From positions 1 through 10,437 of the forward strand of contig CALCZN010000153.1 of assembly GCA_937903095.1 (NCBI GenBank): a DNA stretch of 10,437 nucleotides, in the 5' to 3' direction. Below are positions 6,464 to 10,437 of the stretch, in pieces (position 1 is the stretch's first letter; each line of letters begins with the position of its first letter). The position numbers were made by a program, and so were the translations under genes. This stretch comes from Zeimonas sp937903095. Its GTDB lineage: Bacteria > Pseudomonadota > Gammaproteobacteria > Burkholderiales > Burkholderiaceae_E. The notes below the pieces were generated by a model. The model was not told where the DNA came from. It did not search any database and saw nothing but the letters and a program-made list of their open reading frames with translations.

Positions 6464-7411
6464 ATGACCCTCACCGAGCTCAAGTACATCGTCGCGCTGG
6501 CGCGCGAGCGCCATTTCGGCCGCGCCGCCGAGGCCTGCCTGGTCAGCCAGCCGACGCTTTCGGTGGCGATCAAGAAGCTCGAGGAAGAACTGGCCGTCCA
6601 GCTGTTCGAGCGCGGCGGCGTCGAGATCACCGTCACGCCGATCGGGGCGCGCATCGTCGAGCAGGCGCAGCACGTGCTCGAGCAGACGAGCGCGATCCGT
6701 GCGATCGCCGAGCAGGGCCAGGACCCGCTCGCCGGGCCGCTGCGCATCGGCGTCATCTACACGATCGCGCCGTACCTGCTGCCCGAGCTGGTGCGGCGCA
6801 CGATCGACGACGGCTCGCAGATGCAGCTGCTGCTGCAGGAGAACTTCACGGTGCGGCTGCTCGAGCTGCTGCGCCAGGGAGAGATCGACGTCGCGATCCT
6901 CGCCGATCCCTTTCCCGACGGCGGGCTGGTTTCGCTCGGCGTGTACGACGAGCCTTTCGTCGTCGCCGTGCCGGCCGCGCACCCGTGGGCGAAGCGCGAG
7001 GCGATCCGCTCCACCGAGCTGAAGGATCAGACGATGCTGCTGCTCGGCCACGGGCATTGCTTCCGCGACCACGTCCTCGAAGTCTGTCCGGAGCTGTCGC
7101 GCTACTCGCAGGCGAGCGTCGGCATCCACAAGACCTTCGAGGGCTCGTCGCTCGAGACGATCCGCCACATGGTGGCGTCGGGCATCGGCATCAGCGTGCT
7201 GCCGATCACCGCCTGCAACGCGCCGCGCAGCGACGACGACCTGCTGCGCTACGTGCCGTTCTCGGCGCCGCCGCCCACGCGCCGCGTGTCGCTCGCCTGG
7301 CGCAAGAGCTTCACGCGCCTGCCGGCCATCGAAAGGCTGCGTCAGGCGATCCTGGAGTGCGAGCTGCGCGGCGCAATCAAGCTGCCGGACGAGCGCCCGG
7401 TGGCGCACTAG
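6464..7411 (+). CDS. oxyR: Hydrogen peroxide sensor, LysR-type regulator OxyR, 315 aa
   Basis: A LysR-family transcription factor that senses hydrogen peroxide through a disulfide and switches on antioxidant genes. The N-terminal winged helix-turn-helix spans about residues 1-60 (HFGRAAEACLVSQPTLSVAI recognition region). The C-terminal effector domain contains GHGHCFRDHVLEVC, which places cysteines at 199 and 208, exactly the positions and spacing of the E. coli OxyR redox pair. This makes a true OxyR far more likely than another LysR regulator. It is full length, starts at ATG 6464 behind its own candidate promoter, and lies 22 bases after recG. cysM follows after 26 bases, probably on the same transcript. 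Autoregulation is common for this family, but no operator can be assigned with confidence. Confidence 0.95.
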   Translation: MTLTELKYIVALARERHFGRAAEACLVSQPTLSVAIKKLEEELAVQLFERGGVEITVTPIGARIVEQAQHVLEQTSAIRAIAEQGQDPLAGPLRIGVIYTIAPYLLPELVRRTIDDGSQMQLLLQENFTVRLLELLRQGEIDVAILADPFPDGGLVSLGVYDEPFVVAVPAAHPWAKREAIRSTELKDQTMLLLGHGHCFRDHVLEVCPELSRYSQASVGIHKTFEGSSLETIRHMVASGIGISVLPITACNAPRSDDDLLRYVPFSAPPPTRRVSLAWRKSFTRLPAIERLRQAILECELRGAIKLPDERPVAH

Positions 7412-7437
7412 AAGGCCCTCGCGCGCGCCGTCGGCCG

Positions 7438-8364
7438 ATGCCGCATTCCTTTCCTCGCCGGCAGTACCCCACGGTGGAAGACGCGATCGGCCACACGCCG
7501 CTGGTGCTGTTGCAGCGCATCGGGCACGAAGTGCTCGGCGAGCGGGGCAACGTGCTGCTCGGCAAGCTCGAGGGCAACAATCCGGCCGGCTCGGTGAAGG
7601 ACCGCCCCGCGCGCGCGATGATCGAGCGCGCCGAGGCGCGCGGCGAGATCCGCCGCGGCGACACGCTGATCGAGGCGACGTCGGGCAATACCGGCATCGC
7701 GCTGGCGATGGCCGCGGCCGCGCGCGGCTACCGGATGGTGCTCGTCATGCCCGACAACCAGACGGCCGAGCGGCGAAGCGCGATGAGCGCCTACGGCGCC
7801 GAGCTGGTGCTGGTCGATCGCGAGCAGGGGATGGAGGGCGCGCGCGATCTCGCCGAGCGCATGCAGCGCGAGGGACGCGGCCGATTGCTCGACCAGTTCT
7901 CGAACGACGACAACTGGATGTCGCACTACGAAACCACCGGCCCGGAGATCTGGGCCGATACCGGCGGCGAGATCACGCATTTCGTTTCGGCGATGGGCAC
8001 CACCGGCACCATCACCGGCGTCTCGCGCTACCTGAAGGAACGCAATCCGGACGTCGTCGTCATCGGCGCCGAACCGGCGGACGGCGCTTCGATTCCGGGA
8101 ATCCGCAAGTGGCCGCCCGCGTACACGCCGAAGATCTTCCGCCACGCACGCGTCGACAGCCTCGAGTCGGTGACGCAGCCGCAGGCCGAGGAGATGGCGC
8201 GCCGGCTTGCCGCCGAAGAAGGGCTGTTCTGCGGCATCTCGACCGCCGGCGCCTGCTGCATCGCGTTGCGCGTCGCGGCGCAGCTCGAGAATGCGACGAT
8301 CGTCTTCGTCGTCTGCGATCGCGGCGACCGCTACCTGTCGACCGGAGTGTTCGGGAAGAGATAA
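7438..8364 (+). CDS. cysM: Cysteine synthase B (O-acetylserine sulfhydrylase B), 308 aa
   Basis: This PLP enzyme makes cysteine from O-acetylserine and sulfide, or S-sulfocysteine from thiosulfate, in the cytoplasm. The PLP lysine is K54 in EGNNPAGSVKDRPA. TSGNTG (81-86) binds substrate and GTTGT (187-191) holds the PLP phosphate. CysM rather than CysK is indicated by ERRSAMSAYGAELVLV, GMEGARDL (131-138) and the terminal CDRGDRYLSTGVFG. It starts at ATG 7438, 26 bases after oxyR, with no Shine-Dalgarno; GTG 7474 is a possible shorter start but would remove conserved-looking sequence. Position 268-274 reads STAGACC where E. coli has SSGGAVA, a minor variation. The tight spacing suggests co-transcription with oxyR, tying cysteine supply to peroxide defence; that link is inference. 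Confidence 0.95.
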   Translation: MPHSFPRRQYPTVEDAIGHTPLVLLQRIGHEVLGERGNVLLGKLEGNNPAGSVKDRPARAMIERAEARGEIRRGDTLIEATSGNTGIALAMAAAARGYRMVLVMPDNQTAERRSAMSAYGAELVLVDREQGMEGARDLAERMQREGRGRLLDQFSNDDNWMSHYETTGPEIWADTGGEITHFVSAMGTTGTITGVSRYLKERNPDVVVIGAEPADGASIPGIRKWPPAYTPKIFRHARVDSLESVTQPQAEEMARRLAAEEGLFCGISTAGACCIALRVAAQLENATIVFVVCDRGDRYLSTGVFGKR

Positions 8365-8398
8365 GAGGTAAGCAATTCGGGCACTGCGTTTGCGGATC

Positions 8399-8430
8399 GG
8401 ATTCCTCCAACGATCCATCAGCGAGGATCC
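8399..8430 (+). promoter_or_regulatory. Predicted hairpin covering the Shine-Dalgarno of the DUF4142 gene
   Basis: The Shine-Dalgarno GAGGA (8423-8427) is seven bases before the ATG at 8435. GAGGATCC (8423-8430) can pair with GGATTCCTC (8399-8407), giving eight base pairs with one bulged T and a 15-nt loop, so the ribosome-binding site would be occluded. A competing inverted repeat, GGATCG (8394-8399) with CGATCC (8411-8416), would free it. The two structures share bases and exclude each other. This could be a simple translational switch; folding energies were not calculated. Confidence 0.4.
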
Positions 8431-8434
8431 GAAA

Positions 8435-9250
8435 ATGTCCCACCTCCGATTCCAGAAGAGCGCATTGGCCGCAGCGGTACTGTCGCTCGGCTTTTCGATG
8501 GGCGCGTTCGCCCAGGGCAGCGCCGGCAGCAGCGCTTCCGGCACCACGTCGTCGGCCACCGGCGCCGCCGCCGCGAACCAGGGATCGTCCGGCGCCAGCG
8601 CAGCCGATCGCTCTGCCGCCAACGGCAGCACGATGTCCGATTCCATGACTTCGCGCGGCAGCCCTTCGGCTTCGAACGGCAAGGCGGCCAGCTCCGACAG
8701 GATGGCCAGGAGCGACCGCAAGTTCCTCGAGGAGGCCTACATGGGCAGCATGGCGGAAGTCCGCCTCGGCAAGCTCGCGCAGGACAAGGCGTCGAGCCAG
8801 GAGGTGAAGGATTTCGGCAAGAGGATGGTCGATGACCACAGCAAGGAGATCGACAGCCTGTCGCAGATCGCGAAGGAAGACGGCGTGAAACTGCCGACGC
8901 AGCTCGACTCGAAGCACCAGAAGACCTACGACCGTCTGGCGAAGCTGTCGGGCGCCGAGTTCGACCGCGCGTACATGAAGGAGATGACTTCCGATCACAA
9001 GAAGGACGTCTCCAGCTACGAGCACGCGGCGAAGTCGGCGAAGGACGATCAGCTGCAGCAGCACGCGCAGCAGGAGGTCTCGACGCTGCGCGAACACGAG
9101 AAGATGGCGCAGTCGACGATGGACGACATCCGGAAGGGCTCGACCGTCGGCATGAATACCGAGCGCAGCCGCTCGTCGTCGCCGTCGCGATCGCAGTCGG
9201 AATCGCGAGCCGCGTCGCCCTCGCAGCCGTCGCAGCCGGCGAACCGCTGA
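8435..9250 (+). CDS. Secreted DUF4142 (ferritin-like helical) protein with low-complexity tails, 271 aa
   Basis: A probable periplasmic protein of unknown function. A Sec signal peptide is clear: basic start (MSHLRFQK), hydrophobic core, and cleavage after AFA at residue 26. Residues 27-92 are rich in Ser, Ala and Gly with no defined fold. The DUF4142 domain spans about 95-231; it begins DRKFLEEAYMGSMAEVRLGK and continues with long charged helices containing DFGKRMVDDHSKE, EFDRAYMKEMTSDHKKDV and EVSTLREHEKM. Members of this family are predicted four-helix bundles with histidine and glutamate residues that recall ferritin-like folds, but no enzymatic role is established. The last 30 residues are a Ser/Arg/Pro/Gln tail. 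The start is set by GAGGA at 8423-8427. The gene lies 70 bases after cysM and converges on mltB. Other DUF4142 proteins are often linked to stress or envelope conditions; here that is only suggestive. Confidence 0.9.
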   Translation: MSHLRFQKSALAAAVLSLGFSMGAFAQGSAGSSASGTTSSATGAAAANQGSSGASAADRSAANGSTMSDSMTSRGSPSASNGKAASSDRMARSDRKFLEEAYMGSMAEVRLGKLAQDKASSQEVKDFGKRMVDDHSKEIDSLSQIAKEDGVKLPTQLDSKHQKTYDRLAKLSGAEFDRAYMKEMTSDHKKDVSSYEHAAKSAKDDQLQQHAQQEVSTLREHEKMAQSTMDDIRKGSTVGMNTERSRSSSPSRSQSESRAASPSQPSQPANR

Positions 9251-9265
9251 CGGCGTCCGGCCGTC
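9249..9265. terminator. Hairpin at the end of the DUF4142 gene
   Basis: GACGGC (9249-9254), a 5-nt loop, then GCCGTC (9260-9265) forms a 6-bp GC-rich stem starting within the stop codon. No run of T follows, so it is not a canonical intrinsic terminator, but it may slow polymerase or protect the 3' end between these convergent genes. Confidence 0.35.
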
Positions 9266-9279
9266 GGCGATCGAATCGG

Positions 9280-9296
9280 GGCGCGCTCAGCGCGCC
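9280..9296. terminator. Palindromic hairpin overlapping the mltB stop codon
   Basis: GGCGCGC (9280-9286) and GCGCGCC (9290-9296) form a perfect 7-bp stem with a 3-nt loop, TCA, which is the reverse complement of the mltB TGA stop. It can form on both strands and could help end transcription from either direction. No T-tract is present, and GCGC-rich palindromes also arise by chance in such DNA. Confidence 0.35.
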
Positions 9297-10393
9297 TCGA
9301 CGAGCGCGCGCGCGAGGTCGTGCACCGCCATCGCGTAGAAGCTCGAGCGGTTGTAGCGCGTGATCACGTAGAAGTTCGGCGCGCCGAGGAAATAGCTGGT
9401 CGGCTCGTCGCCGTTCGGCAGGTCGATCAGCGCCAGCGGCAGGTCGAGCGAAACCGGCTCGACGCTGCCCACCCCGTAGTCGGCCAGCTCCTGCAGGCTG
9501 AACTGCGGGCGGATGCCGGCCTCGACCAAAGGCGCCAGCCGGCTCTCGCTGCCGTAGCGCGCACGGAACACCACCGGTTCGCCGCTGCGCCATCCGTGCG
9601 CGGCCAGAAAGCTCGCCACGCTGCCGATCGCGTCGGCCGGGTTGCCGCGCAGGTCGATGTGCCCGTCGCCGTCGAGGTCGACCGCGTAGCGCCGGATGCT
9701 GCCCGGCATGAACTGGGGCAGTCCGATCGCGCCGGCGAAGGAGCCGCGCAGCGAGAAGGCGTCGAGCTGCTGGTCGCGCACGTACAGCAGGAACTGTTCG
9801 AGTTCGCCGCGGAAATAGTCGGCGCGTCGCGGATAGTCGAAGGCGAGGGTGGTCAGCGCATCGACGACGCGCACGTCGCCGGTGATGCGTCCGTACATCG
9901 TCTCGACGCCGATGATGGCGACGATGATCTCCGGCGGCACGCCGTAGCGCGCCGACGCGAGCGCGAGCCAGCTCTCGTTCTCGCCCCAGAAGCGCACGCC
10001 TTCGCGGATGCGCACCGGATCGAGGAAGCGCGCACGGTAGCTGCGCCACGACTTGCGGAAGTCGGTGGGCGGGGGCGCGATCAGGCGCAGCACCGAGTCG
10101 TCGCGGCGCACCCGCGCGAACATCGCTTCGAGTTCGGCGGGAACGAAGCCGTGCCGCGCCACCATGTCCACGATGAAAGCGTCGACGTCGCGGCGGCCGC
10201 CATAGGCGGGTTCCGCGCGTGCGGCGTTCGTGCCCGACGCACTCGCAGCGGTCCGCTTCGCCTGCGCGAGCGCAACGGGAAGCGTGCACGGCGCGAGCAT
10301 CGATCCGGCCGCCAGGGCCAGTGCAAGCGGTGCGGCAGCGCGGAAGCGATCGATCGGGGAGCGACGGCGGATACGGCTGCTGCGGCAGGTCAC
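9287..10393 (-). CDS. mltB: Lytic murein transglycosylase, MltB type, 368 aa
   Basis: A periplasmic enzyme that cleaves peptidoglycan glycan strands with formation of 1,6-anhydromuramic ends, used in wall turnover and enlargement. The catalytic glutamate is E164 in IIGVETMYGR; other family motifs are GAIGLPQFMPGSIRRYAVDL (221-240) and the DLDGDGHIDL loop (239-248), which matches the calcium-binding EF-hand-like loop of E. coli Slt35. The C-terminal YNRSSFYAMAVHDLARAL is also typical. The N-terminus has basic residues and a hydrophobic core ending ALA at residue 43, a Sec signal peptide. LAPC (33-36) is a poor lipobox because of proline before the cysteine, so it is more likely soluble than a lipoprotein. 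The start is GTG 10393; no other start lies between it and the window edge in this frame. No clear Shine-Dalgarno is seen, and the true start remains somewhat uncertain. Confidence 0.93.
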   Translation of the reverse strand: MTCRSSRIRRRSPIDRFRAAAPLALALAAGSMLAPCTLPVALAQAKRTAASASGTNAARAEPAYGGRRDVDAFIVDMVARHGFVPAELEAMFARVRRDDSVLRLIAPPPTDFRKSWRSYRARFLDPVRIREGVRFWGENESWLALASARYGVPPEIIVAIIGVETMYGRITGDVRVVDALTTLAFDYPRRADYFRGELEQFLLYVRDQQLDAFSLRGSFAGAIGLPQFMPGSIRRYAVDLDGDGHIDLRGNPADAIGSVASFLAAHGWRSGEPVVFRARYGSESRLAPLVEAGIRPQFSLQELADYGVGSVEPVSLDLPLALIDLPNGDEPTSYFLGAPNFYVITRYNRSSFYAMAVHDLARALVEAR

Positions 10394-10437
10394 GGCTGGA
10401 ACGCTTGCACGGCGAGGCGCAAGTTTCGCACGGCCTC

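Noticed and set aside
6014..7408. Minus-strand frame opposite oxyR (464 codons)
   Set aside because: It mirrors the oxyR coding strand and encodes no recognisable motif; oxyR is clearly the real gene.
6445..7437. Upstream extension of the cysM frame through oxyR
   Set aside because: The extension is an Arg/Ala-rich out-of-frame reading of oxyR; cysM homology begins just after ATG 7438.
8418..10289. Minus-strand frame of about 620 codons through mltB and DUF4142
   Set aside because: It is out of frame with mltB and antisense to DUF4142; its composition is shadow-like.
10285..10290. Lipoprotein lipobox in MltB
   Set aside because: The candidate LAPC has proline directly before the cysteine, which is not accepted in usual lipoboxes, and a good AxA-type signal peptidase site follows.

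Overview
This is a very GC-rich, densely coding bacterial chromosome segment. Gene content and order (UvrA-family gene, RidA, recG next to oxyR, cysM, DUF4142, mltB) and protein-level similarity point to a betaproteobacterium, most likely Burkholderiales. That placement is inference from recognised families; no 16S or other marker gene is in the window. I see no mobile element, tRNA, rRNA, CRISPR array or prophage gene, and no gene-free stretch longer than about 120 bases.

Layout. Positions 1-2788 (minus strand) hold a UvrA-family excision-repair ATPase whose last codons lie beyond the left edge. A short divergent intergenic region (2789-2873) separates it from a plus-strand gene for a small TM2-like membrane protein (2874-3284). 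Next comes a 117-bp spacer with an array of four 18-bp units (3313-3386). The array encodes a candidate short leader peptide ending in a stop/start overlap with a PaaI-type hotdog thioesterase (3402-3974). The thioesterase overlaps ridA (3971-4378), which overlaps recG (4375-6441); these three look like one translationally coupled operon. oxyR (6464-7411) follows, with its own extended -10 promoter at the end of recG. cysM (7438-8364) lies 26 bp behind oxyR. A secreted DUF4142 protein (8435-9250) converges on a minus-strand mltB-type lytic transglycosylase (9287-10393).

How the genes fit together. Much of the window concerns damage and stress: nucleotide-excision repair (UvrA family), fork rescue (RecG), peroxide sensing (OxyR), cysteine supply (CysM) and removal of reactive enamine/imine intermediates (RidA). 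The protein families are mostly ordinary core genes. The less ordinary signals are the 18-bp repeat/leader-ORF arrangement before the thioesterase, the UvrA with paralogue-like motifs and an insertion, several promoters whose -10 element sits almost on the start codon (suggesting leaderless mRNAs), and a predicted hairpin that would cover the DUF4142 ribosome-binding site. I did not find convincing evidence of a wholly new multi-gene system.
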